DNA of 64,000 nt from Acetobacter nitrogenifigens DSM 23921 = NBRC 105050 (GCF_000429165.1 NZ_AUBI01000015.1:1-64000), one strand, 5' to 3'; shown: positions 18,416 to 27,534, counted from the first letter of the stretch. Translations and numbers: made by a program. The notes: generated by a model not told the origin, from the letters alone.

Positions 18416-19405
18416 TCAAAGGCCGTTGAACAGGGACGTCGACAGATAGCGCTCCGCGAAGGAGGGTGCGATCGCGACGATGGTTTTGCCCTCGTATTCA
18501 GCCTCACGGGCAAGTTGCGTTGCTGCGTGCAAGGCCGCCCCGGACGATATTCCAATTGGCACGCCGTCGATTCTGGCGCAGCGGCGGGCAGCCGAGATGG
18601 CCTCCCTTTCTGACACCGTCAGCACGCCGTCCAGAGCGGGCAGATCGAGCGTTTTGGGGCAGAAGCCGGGGCCAATACCCTGAATGCCGTGTGGGCCGGG
18701 CTCATCGCCGTTAAGAACCGCACTCTCAACCGGTTCGACGCCAAACACTTTCACGTCTTTCTTGAGCTGCTTGAGGGCGTGGGCGACGCCAGACGCCGTG
18801 CCTCCCGTGCCGACGCCCGCGACCACGACGTCCACGGCTCCAGCCGTATCCTCCCAGATCTCGCGCGCCGTCGTTTCCTGGTGCACGAGTGGATTCGCCG
18901 GGTTATCGAATTGTCCGGGCATCCATGCGTCGGGCGTTTCGTCGAGAATTTCACGAGCTCTGGCGATGGCGCCCGCCATACCGAGGCGCGATGGGGTCAA
19001 TTCGACCTGCGCATCCATCAGGCGCAGCATCTTGCGGCGCTCCAGAGACGCGCCTTCAGGCATCGTTACGATCAGGCGATAGCCTCGTGACGCCGCGACG
19101 AAACCGAGAGAGATGCCGGTGTTGCCTGACGTAGGCTCCACAAGAACCGTCTTGCCGGGGCGAATGCGGCCTTCCTGTTCGGCGGCGATCACCATCGCTG
19201 CGCCAATGCGGTCTTTCACAGAGCCTAGCGGATTAAAGAATTCGAGTTTCAGCAGGATGCGCGCGCGCAATCCGTCTTCCTGGGTCATGCGCGGAAGGCC
19301 AACGAGAGGCGTTCCTCCAACCACGTCGACGATGGAATCGAAAATTCGACCCCGTGGGGCTGCCAGGCCGAAATCGCCGGAGCGTGAGGCGTTGGTTTTG
19401 GCCAT
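18416..19405 (-). CDS. cysK: Cysteine synthase A (O-acetylserine sulfhydrylase)
   Basis: Makes cysteine from O-acetylserine and sulfide using pyridoxal phosphate; cytosolic. The 329-residue product has the PLP lysine Lys64 in NPLGSVKDR, the TSGNTG loop that binds the substrate, the GVGTGGTASG phosphate-binding loop and a late GISSGAA motif. Length and motifs fit CysK rather than cystathionine beta-synthase. It is transcribed divergently from an Rrf2-type regulator, suggesting local control of sulfur assimilation. The ATG ending at 19405 has AAAGGAA upstream on the minus strand. Confidence 0.96.
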   Translation of the reverse strand: MAKTNASRSGDFGLAAPRGRIFDSIVDVVGGTPLVGLPRMTQEDGLRARILLKLEFFNPLGSVKDRIGAAMVIAAEQEGRIRPGKTVLVEPTSGNTGISLGFVAASRGYRLIVTMPEGASLERRKMLRLMDAQVELTPSRLGMAGAIARAREILDETPDAWMPGQFDNPANPLVHQETTAREIWEDTAGAVDVVVAGVGTGGTASGVAHALKQLKKDVKVFGVEPVESAVLNGDEPGPHGIQGIGPGFCPKTLDLPALDGVLTVSEREAISAARRCARIDGVPIGISSGAALHAATQLAREAEYEGKTIVAIAPSFAERYLSTSLFNGL

Positions 19406-19501
19406 CTAAATTCCTTTCGAAAAGCCCAGGGTCGTTTGGCGACGGGCACTGGAGGCTGAAATAATGGCGCCTCCACCCAAAGTTGGTTCACGATGCGAAG
19501 C

Positions 19502-19530
19502 AGCATAGCACTACTCGACACCGTGGATAA
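19502..19530 (-). promoter_or_regulatory. cysK: Putative cysK promoter
   Basis: On the minus strand TTATCC (19525-19530), a 17-base spacer and TATGCT (19502-19507) form a plausible sigma-70 promoter about 95 bases before cysK. The -35 overlaps GGATAATCC, a near-palindrome that could be an operator for the divergent regulator. Inferred by eye only. Confidence 0.4.
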
Positions 19531-19642
19531 TCCGACATAATCTTCTATCTACATTTTTAATTATCTATATGCGACCGCCGCTGCCGCAAACGCCTCGATT
19601 CGAGGTCGTCCGGCCCGGACTGTGCCGCAAAAAGGAGACGCC

Positions 19643-20092
19643 ATGCTGTTGCGACGTGATCGAGCGATCACTGCAGTGCTCATCATGCTTGATGTGGCGT
19701 TCTACGCCAGCCGGAGCGGCACGGTCAGCGCCGCCGACATCGCCGAACGGGCAGGGCTGGCGAGGCGTGGCATCGAGCCGCTGCTGCAGGCGTTGTCCCG
19801 ATCCGCTTTGCTGGAGAGCGTGCGTGGGCCGCGCGGCGGCTACAGGCTTGGGCGTCCCCGGCGAGACATTTCCGTGGCGGATATCGTCTCGACCGTCGTC
19901 AACGCTGACGCGGAGCAGGAAGACGGCCCGGAAGGGCCGTTGTTTGCGAAGGTCGTCGATCCGGTGTGGAGGGATCACGACGAAAGGACGGTAAGCGCGT
20001 TGCGGGAGGTCAGTCTGGACGACCTCGTGCGGCGCGCTGAGGCCAGCGGCTTGCGGCGCCCGGTGGCCGAGCCCATCAGTTTCTCGATTTGA
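19643..20092 (+). CDS. Rrf2 family transcriptional regulator lacking the cluster cysteines
   Basis: A 149-residue winged-helix regulator of the Rrf2 family. The N-terminal half holds the DNA-binding domain (AADIAERAGLARRGIEPLLQALSRSALLESVRG in order, then GPRGGYRLGRP, the typical wing). Rrf2 proteins that sense iron-sulfur or nitric oxide carry three conserved cysteines; this one has no cysteine at all, which points to the CymR-like group that senses cysteine metabolism. The divergent cysK agrees with that. ATG 19643 is chosen over GTG 19622 because of the AAGGAG at 19632-19637. Regulation of cysK is inference from gene order. Confidence 0.82.
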   Translation: MLLRRDRAITAVLIMLDVAFYASRSGTVSAADIAERAGLARRGIEPLLQALSRSALLESVRGPRGGYRLGRPRRDISVADIVSTVVNADAEQEDGPEGPLFAKVVDPVWRDHDERTVSALREVSLDDLVRRAEASGLRRPVAEPISFSI

Positions 20093-20094
20093 AG

Positions 20095-20124
20095 AAAAAA
20101 CGCGAGGACGCTGGGCGCCTCGCG
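20095..20124 (-). terminator. Rho-independent terminator of the lipoprotein gene
   Basis: Read on the minus strand: CGCGAGG, ten-base loop, CCTCGCG, then TTTTTT. It lies about 50 bases past the lipoprotein stop. A second hairpin (CAGGCGG 20143-20149 with CCGCCTG 20162-20168) sits between the two. Confidence 0.85.
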
Positions 20125-20174
20125 AGGAAGACAGTCTGCTTGCAGGCGGAACTGAAAAGTCCCGCCTGACGGCG

Positions 20175-20732
20175 TCAGCCGTGCTTTTTGGTCGTTCGGC
20201 GCTTGCTGGGGGCGGCCTTGCTCTTGCTCGGCGTCGGCGCCGCGACGGCCGGGGTGGGGATGACGACGCCGGTCGCGTCCGCCGTTGCCGTGATCGTAAG
20301 CTTCTGGCGTTTTTGCGCGCCGGTCTGGTCGGAGGTCGGGATCAGGATCACGCCGAACGTATCCTTGCCCGCGTAGCCGAGCGTCGGCGTGTAGGTGATG
20401 TGTGTGAGGCCGTCGTGATTGTAGAGGAAGGCCTTGCCGTGCTCGGGAGACGGGAGGACGCCGAACGAAGCGTAAGAGCCGCCGCCCGGCTGGCTCACCG
20501 TCAGGCCGCACATGCCGTCATCGCTGCGGACGGTCATCGTGGTCGTCTGATCGCCGTTCGGACCAGCCTGCGGTGAGGCCACCTGGCACACGGCGGATCG
20601 CTTCATGTTGCCGAAAGGATCGGGCGTGGAGAGGGACGGGCCCTGCAACTGGCCCTGATTACATCCGGCCAGAAGGCCGGCGGTCAGCGCAGGAAGGGCA
20701 AAAACTCGCAGTCGCACGCGCACGCTCCGCAT
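20175..20732 (-). CDS. Predicted lipoprotein of unknown function
   Basis: About 185 residues. The ATG ending at 20732 gives a short basic start and a hydrophobic stretch ending in LTAGLLAGC, a good lipobox with the acylated cysteine. The mature part has two cysteines (SAVCQVAS and GMCGLTVSQ) and a sequence resembling a cadherin-like or Ig-type repeat (GLTHITYTPTLGYAGKDTF), a pattern seen in surface or adhesin proteins. The tail is Pro/Ala then Lys/Arg-rich (SKSKAAPSKRRTTKKHG). A GTG at 20792 would add 20 residues and push the signal inward, so it is less likely. No specific family was recognised beyond the repeat-like motif. Confidence 0.75.
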   Translation of the reverse strand: MRSVRVRLRVFALPALTAGLLAGCNQGQLQGPSLSTPDPFGNMKRSAVCQVASPQAGPNGDQTTTMTVRSDDGMCGLTVSQPGGGSYASFGVLPSPEHGKAFLYNHDGLTHITYTPTLGYAGKDTFGVILIPTSDQTGAQKRQKLTITATADATGVVIPTPAVAAPTPSKSKAAPSKRRTTKKHG

Positions 20733-21036
20733 TCTGTTTAAGGACGGCAGTGATGATTCGACCCACGAGTCGTCGCGTGGTCGATGGGACACACGCTGTA
20801 GAGCATCGTGCTTCCGGTTGAAAGATGCGTCGATCAGGGCTTACGCCTCCTGGCGGGCGCTTTGAAGCTGCTGGACGGGCGCCGAAGGGGTGGGTCTCCT
20901 GTTGGCGCCGTGTGAAACATGATTTGTCTTGCAAAACGGCTATATACCCGGTTTGGTTCACACGCTGGTTTGAGTTTCGTGCGACGCCCTCTATGCAACA
21001 ATCGCCTCGGGCGGTCGCGACTCCTTGGAGAAACAT

Positions 21037-21567
21037 ATGTTTGTTGCTTTACCGCGCCTTGCAGTGGCGGCCTTGTTCACTGCGGGGATCGCTTGTGGGT
21101 CGGCGGCTTCGGCAGCCAGTTGCGGTCGCACTTCCGCGCATGAAGCCTTCGACGTTCAGGGGTTGAAGAGTGAATTGATGGTGACGGCGCTGTCATGCAA
21201 TGCGCAGGAACGTTACAATTCGTTTGTGGCGAAGTTCCGGACCAGGCTTCTCTCCGAGGAAGATCGGCTGAACACCTATTTCCGTGCGACCTACGGCAAG
21301 TCGGCCCAGCGCGAGCATGACGACTACATCACACAGCTCGCAAACGTACAGTCCGAGCGCGGTCTGCAGGCGGGCACCATTTTCTGCAGCCAGCGTATGG
21401 CGATGTTCGATGAGGTCGCGGCGCTCAACGATGAGCACGATCTTTCCAACTACGCCGAAGCGAAGGATATAGTGCAGCCTGCGACGTTCGAAACCTGCGA
21501 GGCGCCGGCTGTCGAGCGAGCTACGTCAAACAGCCGCCGTCGTGCGCGCAGCACGCGGAAAGCCTGA
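21037..21567 (+). CDS. Secreted protein of unknown function
   Basis: A 176-residue product with a clear signal peptide (FVALPRLAVAALFTAGIACG, cleavage near SAASAA). The mature part is charged and mainly helical, with cysteines in AASCGRTSA, ALSCNAQERYN, TIFCSQRM and FETCEAP that could form disulfides, and a basic tail SRRRARSTRKA. ATG 21037 is chosen because GGAG lies six bases upstream; TTG 21025 is in frame. No family was recognised. It lies just before parE on the same strand, with a 164-base gap and an imperfect hairpin (TTCTG...CAGAA near 21582-21620), so cotranscription is doubtful. Confidence 0.75.
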   Translation: MFVALPRLAVAALFTAGIACGSAASAASCGRTSAHEAFDVQGLKSELMVTALSCNAQERYNSFVAKFRTRLLSEEDRLNTYFRATYGKSAQREHDDYITQLANVQSERGLQAGTIFCSQRMAMFDEVAALNDEHDLSNYAEAKDIVQPATFETCEAPAVERATSNSRRRARSTRKA

Positions 21568-21731
21568 CATCTGACATGTCTTCTGTCGGGATGAGGGTTC
21601 CCGGCAGAAAATGTGTGACGACTTTCCGACCGGCGCAGTTACCGGGTTCGGCATCATGTCACGGCATTTATCCACTGCCTTTGACGTGATCCATTCTTGA
21701 CGAATTTTGCGTTGCGGGAGAGAGACCGGGC

Positions 21732-23765
21732 ATGAGCGATCTCTTCTCGTCCACAGGTTCTCCCCCGCAAAAGCTGGCCCGCCCCGAGCGTGCGTCGTCC
21801 TCCGGTAAGGCGGATGCTTCTGCCCAACAGTATGACGCGAGCGCCATCGAAGTTCTTGAAGGACTGGAGCCGGTTCGTCGCCGACCTGGCATGTATATTG
21901 GCGGCACGGACGAGACGGCGCTTCATCATCTGGCCTCCGAAATCCTCGATAACTCGATGGATGAAGCGGTCGCCGGGCACGCCACGACCATCGATGTGCG
22001 GCTTGAGAGAGACAACTGGCTGACCGTCCGTGACAACGGACGCGGCATTCCGGTCGATCCTCATCCCAAATTTCCTGATCGCTCGGCGCTTGAGGTCATC
22101 CTCACCACTCTGCACGCGGGCGGAAAATTTTCGGGCAAGGCTTACGCGACCTCGGGCGGCTTGCATGGCGTCGGATCCTCCGTGGTCAACGCCTTGACGA
22201 CGTCCTTTGAGGTCGAGGTTGCAAAGGATCGGGAACTCTGGCGGCAGAACTACTCACGCGGAATTCCCCTGGGGCCAGTGGAAAAGGTCGGCGCCGCACC
22301 GAACCGGCGCGGGACGCAGATACGGTTTCAACCTGATCCCGAAATTTTCGGAGCACACGCGTTTCAGGCGGCCCGTCTCTACAGGCTGTGCCGCTCCAAG
22401 GCGTTCCTGTTTCGGGGCGTCACGATCCGCTGGTCTTGCGATCCGGCGTTGATCAAGGCAGGCGACGCTACGCCGCCAGAGGCGGTGCTCCATTTTCCCG
22501 GCGGTCTCGCGGACAGCCTTAGCGACGAGCTTGGCCCGCAGGCGCCGTTGCTTGCGCCGATCTGGGCTGGCGACGCAGACCTGCCAGAGACGAATGGCGT
22601 CTCCAACGGCAGGGTTGAGTGGGCCATAGCTTTCCTTGAATCGGGTGAGGCGCGTTTCGTCTCGTTCTGCAACACCATTCCTACGCCGCAGGGCGGCACG
22701 CATGAGACGGGGTGCCGGGCGGCGCTGCTCAAAGGTTTCCGCGCCTGGGGCGAGCAGCGCTCGGCTAAACGGGCGAGCATCGTCACCGCCGAGGACATAC
22801 TCGGTGCGGTCGCCATTCAGTTGTCTCTGTTTCTAAGGGACCCGCAATTTCAGGGGCAGACCAAGGAGAAGTTGACGAGCGCAGAAGCGTCGAAGCTGAC
22901 TGAAACTGCGCTGCGCGACCGCTTCGATCACTGGCTGTCGGCAAATCCGTCGCAGGCGGATGCCCTTCTCGCTTTCGTGGTTGAGCGGGCGGAGGACCGA
23001 CTGCGCCGTCGTGAGCAGAAAGACACGCCGCGCAAAAGCGCTACGCGTAGATTGCGTCTGCCGGGTAAGCTCACGGACTGTACGCGCGAACGGGCGGAAG
23101 AGACTGAGATTTTCCTCGTCGAAGGCGATTCGGCGGGTGGGTCGGCTAAACAGGCGCGCAATCGCGAAACTCAGGCAGTTCTGCCGTTACGTGGCAAGAT
23201 TCTGAACGTCGCCAGCGCTTCGACAGAAAAGTTGAGAGCAAATCAGGAGTTGAAAGACCTGATCGAGGCGCTGGGCTGCGGGGTGGGGGATCGCTTCGAT
23301 CTCGACAAGCTCCGCTATGGCCGCGTGATCATCATGACGGACGCTGATGTCGACGGTGCGCATATCGCGTCGTTGTTAATGACCTTTTTCTATCGCGAAC
23401 TTCCGGAATTGATCCGTGCGGGACGCCTCTATCTTGCGCAGCCGCCGCTTTATCGTCTCACGCAAGGCGCCAAAACAGTCTACGCGATGGATGACGCCGA
23501 TCGGGAGCGCAAGATCAAGAGCGCTTTCAAGGTCAACGCCAGGGTCGAGGTGTCGCGCTTTAAGGGGCTCGGTGAAATGCCGCCGGGAGATCTGAAGGAA
23601 ACGACGATGGATCCGGCGCGTAGGACCTTGTTGCGGGTGGTCGCTCTGCCGGAAGACCGCGCTGTGACGCGTGAGCGGGTGGAGAGTCTTATGGGGCGTA
23701 AGCCGGAACTGCGGTTCGCATTCATTCAGGAGCACGCCCGCTCTGTTGAGGTATTGGATATCTGA
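21732..23765 (+). CDS. parE: DNA topoisomerase IV subunit B
   Basis: ATPase subunit of topoisomerase IV, which unlinks daughter chromosomes. The 677-residue product has the GHKL ATP-binding fold (EILDNSMDEAV, DNGRGIPVD, GGLHGVGSSVVNAL), the transducer domain and a C-terminal TOPRIM region with FLVEGDSAGGSAKQAR, LPLRGKILNV and ITDADVDGAHI-like residues (MTDADVDGAHI). The shorter C-terminus and RNRETQAVLPL context place it with ParE rather than GyrB. A 35-residue polar N-terminal extension precedes the catalytic domain, as in many alphaproteobacteria. parC is not in the window. Confidence 0.95.
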   Translation: MSDLFSSTGSPPQKLARPERASSSGKADASAQQYDASAIEVLEGLEPVRRRPGMYIGGTDETALHHLASEILDNSMDEAVAGHATTIDVRLERDNWLTVRDNGRGIPVDPHPKFPDRSALEVILTTLHAGGKFSGKAYATSGGLHGVGSSVVNALTTSFEVEVAKDRELWRQNYSRGIPLGPVEKVGAAPNRRGTQIRFQPDPEIFGAHAFQAARLYRLCRSKAFLFRGVTIRWSCDPALIKAGDATPPEAVLHFPGGLADSLSDELGPQAPLLAPIWAGDADLPETNGVSNGRVEWAIAFLESGEARFVSFCNTIPTPQGGTHETGCRAALLKGFRAWGEQRSAKRASIVTAEDILGAVAIQLSLFLRDPQFQGQTKEKLTSAEASKLTETALRDRFDHWLSANPSQADALLAFVVERAEDRLRRREQKDTPRKSATRRLRLPGKLTDCTRERAEETEIFLVEGDSAGGSAKQARNRETQAVLPLRGKILNVASASTEKLRANQELKDLIEALGCGVGDRFDLDKLRYGRVIIMTDADVDGAHIASLLMTFFYRELPELIRAGRLYLAQPPLYRLTQGAKTVYAMDDADRERKIKSAFKVNARVEVSRFKGLGEMPPGDLKETTMDPARRTLLRVVALPEDRAVTRERVESLMGRKPELRFAFIQEHARSVEVLDI

Positions 23766-24158
23766 GGAGAATAAGGCGTAGTTTGAGGCGGGTCTTCATT
23801 GCCATCGGTGATTTCAGGCATATAACGACGATTTTTTTAAATCGAACATATCTGCCTGAATTTAAGTTTGTTTCGACGTTTTCTATAATGTGTGCGTTGA
23901 TCGATATTAAATTTAACTTTTTGCGAATGCAGAGAATTTCGATATTTCCTGCTCTAAAATTTCAGTGCAGAGAATGTTCTTTTTCGGAAGAAATGTGGTT
24001 TTTCGTGCGGTAATGTTACGTAGGAAAAACGTGAGCGCAAATATATGGAAAAGTAAAATTCTATATATATTGAATTTATTTGAGTTTTATTCCTCGCGCC
24101 TGCGGTCCGTCAAGTTGACGCTCACCGCCACTTAACATGGACTAGAGCAGTGGCCTCG
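23766..24158. other. AT-rich intergenic region between convergent genes
   Basis: About 390 bases, clearly AT-richer than the flanks, without a supported gene; the short open frame 23783-24013 has no ribosome site or family. It contains a nested inverted repeat at 23813-23860 (outer TTCAGGCA / TGCCTGAA, inner GATTT-TTTT-AAATC) that could end parE transcription. Confidence 0.4.
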
Positions 24159-25607
24159 TTATGCTGCGGCTATTCCTGTTTGTGGCTTGCGACTGAAGAT
24201 TTTCAAATTTGATGCTATTTTTTGTATTGGCGCCGACCAGTCAAGTGGCGTTTCCTGCTGATACAAGCGCAAGCTGGCGTACCAGGGTGAGTCGATACGA
24301 CCTGACAGCCAGCGCCAACACTGATCGTAACGGGACAACATCCAGGTCGGTTTGCCTTGTGCGGCGGCGACATGCGCGGTCGAGGTGTCGACCGCGATGA
24401 CCATATCAAGCTGAGAGATCAGGGCGGCGGTATCGTCGAAGCTGTGCAGGAGCGCCGTATGATCAATGAGAGACATGCCAGGCGGCGGAGATTTCGCCTG
24501 AGAGGCGGCTTCGCCGATTTGCAGACTATAGAATACGGCATGTGGAACGGCGGCGGCGAGTGGCGCGAGGGTGCGGAGTGACGTCGAGCGTCTGCGGTCG
24601 ACAAAAGCGGCGTCGCGAACGCCGCGATGGGGCGCTCCGGCCCACACCAACCCGATGCGTAGCGGCGGGGAGATGAAGCCGAGGCGTGTGTCGTCGGCCC
24701 GAAGTTTCTCGCGCCAGCGTGCGGCCTTGTCTGGATCTATGATGAGATAGCCGTCAGGAAACGGAATCGTCTCCAGCGTGGTTCCTAGGGCCAGTGGGAG
24801 GCTGAGCGCCGGGATTTGAATGTCGTAGTCGGGCAGGGGGTCGCTTTCCGTTACGACAAGATCTGGTTTCGTCGACCGTTCGATCAGTGTCGCAAGTTCC
24901 GGACGTAACCGGATGATGACACGTCCGCGGCGCGCTTTGGCGAGCGGAATGAACCGGGCGAATTGAAGCATATCGCCGAAACCGCCTTCGGTATGGATAA
25001 GCAGCGTGCGTCCTTCAAAATTCGCCCCGTCCCACGTGGGGCCGGATATCCCGTGGTGTTCGGTCGTGCGGACACGCCAGCGCCATTCGTACTCCTCAAG
25101 ACCCGCCGGATAATCCCCTGCAGCAAGGAGAGATAATGCGTGGTTGGTGTGGTTCTCCGGGTTGTCCGGCGCAAGACGCACGGCCACCCGGTGAAAATTT
25201 TGCGCGGCTGCGTGCTCTCCCTTTGCATCCAGAGCCACACCGAGATTGCTGAGGGCCATAGTGTGTTCAGGGTTCTGGCGCAGACAGCGGGCGTAAGCGG
25301 CGATGGCGTCGTCATAGCGCTGCATCTGCTGCAGTGCGTTTCCCAGATTGCACCACGCGTCGGCCAGATCCGGGGCTAGCGAAACTGCTCGGGACAGGAA
25401 AATGAACGCCTGATCGAAAGAGCCTTTCGCTGCAAGCAATCCGCCGTAGTTGCTGAGGATGCGCGGGTCATTCGGCGACGAAGAGAGTGCGCGCTGGTAT
25501 GCTGACGCCGCCTCTTCGCATTGGCCGGCGAGTTGCAACTCCGTGGCCTTGAGGTGGAGGGTTGGGTCGCCAGGGAAATGGGCTGCGTTCGCGGTGTCGC
25601 CTGTCAT
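24159..25607 (-). CDS. TPR-repeat glycosyltransferase-like protein
   Basis: About 482 residues. The N-terminal half is a series of tetratricopeptide repeats (such as AASAYQRALSSSPNDPRIL, ADAWCNLGNALQQMQRYDDA and HTMALSNLGVALDAKGEHAA). The C-terminal half, from about residue 190, resembles GT-B enzymes of the GT9/GT41 type: TLLIHTEGGFGDMLQFARF, RIGLVWAGAPHRG and AVDTSTAHVAAAQGKPTW, the last being the nucleotide-sugar binding signature of heptosyltransferase-like proteins. Such TPR-GT proteins are frequent in acetic acid bacteria and are thought to modify surface polymers or proteins; the substrate is unknown. No good ribosome site precedes the ATG ending at 25607. Confidence 0.85.
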   Translation of the reverse strand: MTGDTANAAHFPGDPTLHLKATELQLAGQCEEAASAYQRALSSSPNDPRILSNYGGLLAAKGSFDQAFIFLSRAVSLAPDLADAWCNLGNALQQMQRYDDAIAAYARCLRQNPEHTMALSNLGVALDAKGEHAAAQNFHRVAVRLAPDNPENHTNHALSLLAAGDYPAGLEEYEWRWRVRTTEHHGISGPTWDGANFEGRTLLIHTEGGFGDMLQFARFIPLAKARRGRVIIRLRPELATLIERSTKPDLVVTESDPLPDYDIQIPALSLPLALGTTLETIPFPDGYLIIDPDKAARWREKLRADDTRLGFISPPLRIGLVWAGAPHRGVRDAAFVDRRRSTSLRTLAPLAAAVPHAVFYSLQIGEAASQAKSPPPGMSLIDHTALLHSFDDTAALISQLDMVIAVDTSTAHVAAAQGKPTWMLSRYDQCWRWLSGRIDSPWYASLRLYQQETPLDWSAPIQKIASNLKIFSRKPQTGIAAA

Positions 25608-25804
25608 GGGGCGGAGGGTAGGGGGATATTTTTAAGAAACCGTCACTCCCCGCGGCCCTGCATGGCGTGGCTTCACGCCCGCTGCCTGCATTGACGACAG
25701 ATCAACGGCGTCGCTCTCGAAAAAAGCGTGCTCCTCGCGTAGGGAGGCGCGACGTGACAGGCCCGGCGTGAGTTGCGCCAAAGAATCGGCCTTTTCGGGG
25801 AGCC

Positions 25805-26695
25805 ATGATGATCGCCACCAAGCAGCCTCTGTCGTCGAGCCGTCTCTCGGCTGTCGCCCAGATGCTGGCCTCCGTGGTTTCGCTGCAGTTCGGGTCGTCG
25901 CTGGCGAAATCCCTGTTTCCGATCTTTGGCGCAGTGGGCGTCGTCAGCATGAGGATCGGTTTCGCCGCTATCCTTCTGGCTGTGATCGTCCGGCCTTTCA
26001 GCCGCATGACACGGGACTCGTGGCGGCTCGCTGCGCCCTATGGGCTCTCGATGGCTGGCATGAATGTCTGCTTCTATCTTGCGCTGGACAGGTTGCCGAT
26101 GGGCGTAACGGTGGCGATCGAGTTCATCGGTCCGCTTTTGTTGTCGCTGTCGCATTCCCGCCGGGTTCTCGACATCGCCTGGCTCGCGTTGACGGTCGCG
26201 GGGTTGACCCTGCTGCTTTATCCCCATGGCGGTGCCGGGTTTCCTGACCCCGTGGGCGTGCTCGAAGCCGCGCTGTCGTCCGTGTGCTGGGTTCTGTACA
26301 TTATTACGGGGAAAAGACTCGCAGGTCGGGTTGAGGCGACGATAGCCGCTGCGTCGGGGCTTTTTGTCGGGGGCCTGGCGATGGCGCCGTGGTTTGCCGC
26401 TACGGTCGTATCCGGGATGTCGCAGCCGTTGTGGTTAGGGGCGGGCGTGCTGGTCGCCGTGCTGTCCTCCGCCTTGCCATACACGCTCGAATGTCTGGTG
26501 ATGAAGGTTCTGTCAGGGCGGGATCTGGGCATACTGTATAGCTTGGAGCCAGTGGCCGCCGCCTGTGCGGGATTGTTGTTGCTCGGAGAGGCGCTGTCGC
26601 TTCAGAAGGCGTTGGGAATCGTCTGCGTCGTGGTGGCCTCGGCTGGCGTCGTTCTGAATGGTCAAGACGATGATATCCTCGAACCGCCGCCATAG
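25805..26695 (+). CDS. EamA/DMT family transporter (RhtA-like)
   Basis: Inner-membrane exporter of 296 residues with ten predicted helices in two EamA repeats, for example FAAILLAVIVRPF, VAIEFIGPLLLSLSHSRR, IAWLALTVAGLTLLLYP, GAGVLVAVLSSALPYTLE and ALGIVCVVVASAGVVLNG. The pattern VTVAIEFIGPL and the second-half ALPYTLECLVMK are typical of the RhtA threonine/homoserine exporter branch, so amino-acid export is the best guess. Two adjacent ATGs (25805, 25808) follow a GGGGAG site. It appears to be a single-gene unit, with the TPR gene divergent. Confidence 0.85.
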   Translation: MMIATKQPLSSSRLSAVAQMLASVVSLQFGSSLAKSLFPIFGAVGVVSMRIGFAAILLAVIVRPFSRMTRDSWRLAAPYGLSMAGMNVCFYLALDRLPMGVTVAIEFIGPLLLSLSHSRRVLDIAWLALTVAGLTLLLYPHGGAGFPDPVGVLEAALSSVCWVLYIITGKRLAGRVEATIAAASGLFVGGLAMAPWFAATVVSGMSQPLWLGAGVLVAVLSSALPYTLECLVMKVLSGRDLGILYSLEPVAAACAGLLLLGEALSLQKALGIVCVVVASAGVVLNGQDDDILEPPP

Positions 26696-26775
26696 CGCAG
26701 CGCCGGTGCGGCTTGGCTTGGCGCCGTGGCGATGCTGTGCATCATGTTCGGACGCCTATTGAGGAGTAATCAGGC

Positions 26776-27450
26776 ATGACCGTATTTTCGTCCCGTATCA
26801 GCCGGCAGGCAGTTCGTTCCGCCTATGGTTCGGCCTCGCGGGCCGCGTCCTCTCTGGCTCTGGCTGCGACTCTGGCCATGGGCGCTGGAGTCATCGTCGC
26901 TCCGACGGTTTTCGCGTCGTCCGCCCTCGCCGCGTCGGCGCCATCGGCTGACACGCCGCTTACGCTCAAGACGCTGAAGATCACGGGCAATAGTCAGGTT
27001 GCGACGAGCGATATTGATGCGGCGGTTCCGTTTCACGTTGGCGACACCGTTACGCAGACGCAGATTGCGGCGGGCCTTCAGGACGTCATGGGCGTCTACA
27101 AGGCGAAGAACGTTGGCGCCAGTTTCGGCCAGAAACTGAAGTTCATCGGCAAGAACGTTGAAGTGGAGTGGCAGATCGGAGAGCAGGCGGCTGCGGGACC
27201 TGCGAAGCTGGTCGTCGACAGCGTGGCGTTCTCGGGGAACAAGAAAGTTTCGAGCGACGAACTGGCGGCCGCGACAAAGCTGCGCCCAGGTTCCGAAGTG
27301 ACGAATGAAAGCGTCAGCGCAGATCAGCAAGCTATTCAGGGCGTCTATAAAGCGAAAGGCGTTTCAGCCGGCATCGGGATGACGCCTAACTATCCCAGCC
27401 CAAACCATGTCGTTATTACGTGGACGATTACCGAAAAATCCGGAGACTGA
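26776..27450 (+). CDS. Exported protein with two POTRA-like domains and no barrel
   Basis: A 224-residue product with a long N-terminal export signal (hydrophobic SLALAATLAMGAGVIVAPTV, cleavage near residue 50). The mature part is two POTRA-like repeats: LTLKTLKITGNSQVATSDID ... TITGN-type opening at about 61, and LVVDSVAFSGNKKVSSDELA opening at about 145; each has the typical GN-x-V-x-x-x-x-I/L start and a VYKAKGV helix (VYKAKNVGA, VYKAKGVSAG). BamA/Omp85 and FhaC proteins use POTRA domains before a membrane barrel, but this protein ends after the second repeat. It could be a periplasmic binding or assembly helper. The ATG at 26776 has GAGGAG upstream. Confidence 0.8.
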   Translation: MTVFSSRISRQAVRSAYGSASRAASSLALAATLAMGAGVIVAPTVFASSALAASAPSADTPLTLKTLKITGNSQVATSDIDAAVPFHVGDTVTQTQIAAGLQDVMGVYKAKNVGASFGQKLKFIGKNVEVEWQIGEQAAAGPAKLVVDSVAFSGNKKVSSDELAAATKLRPGSEVTNESVSADQQAIQGVYKAKGVSAGIGMTPNYPSPNHVVITWTITEKSGD

Positions 27451-27499
27451 ATCCGCCGCTGTCGTTGCGACGGCGACAGGCATTTTGACGGTTTTGACC

Positions 27500-27534
27500 C
27501 GCCCCCGGCAGCATATCGCGTCGGGGGCGTTCTT
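27500..27534 (+). terminator. Rho-independent terminator of the POTRA gene
   Basis: CGCCCCCG (27500-27507), 14-base loop, CGGGGGCG (27522-27529), then TTCTT. It lies 50 bases after the stop. Confidence 0.75.
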
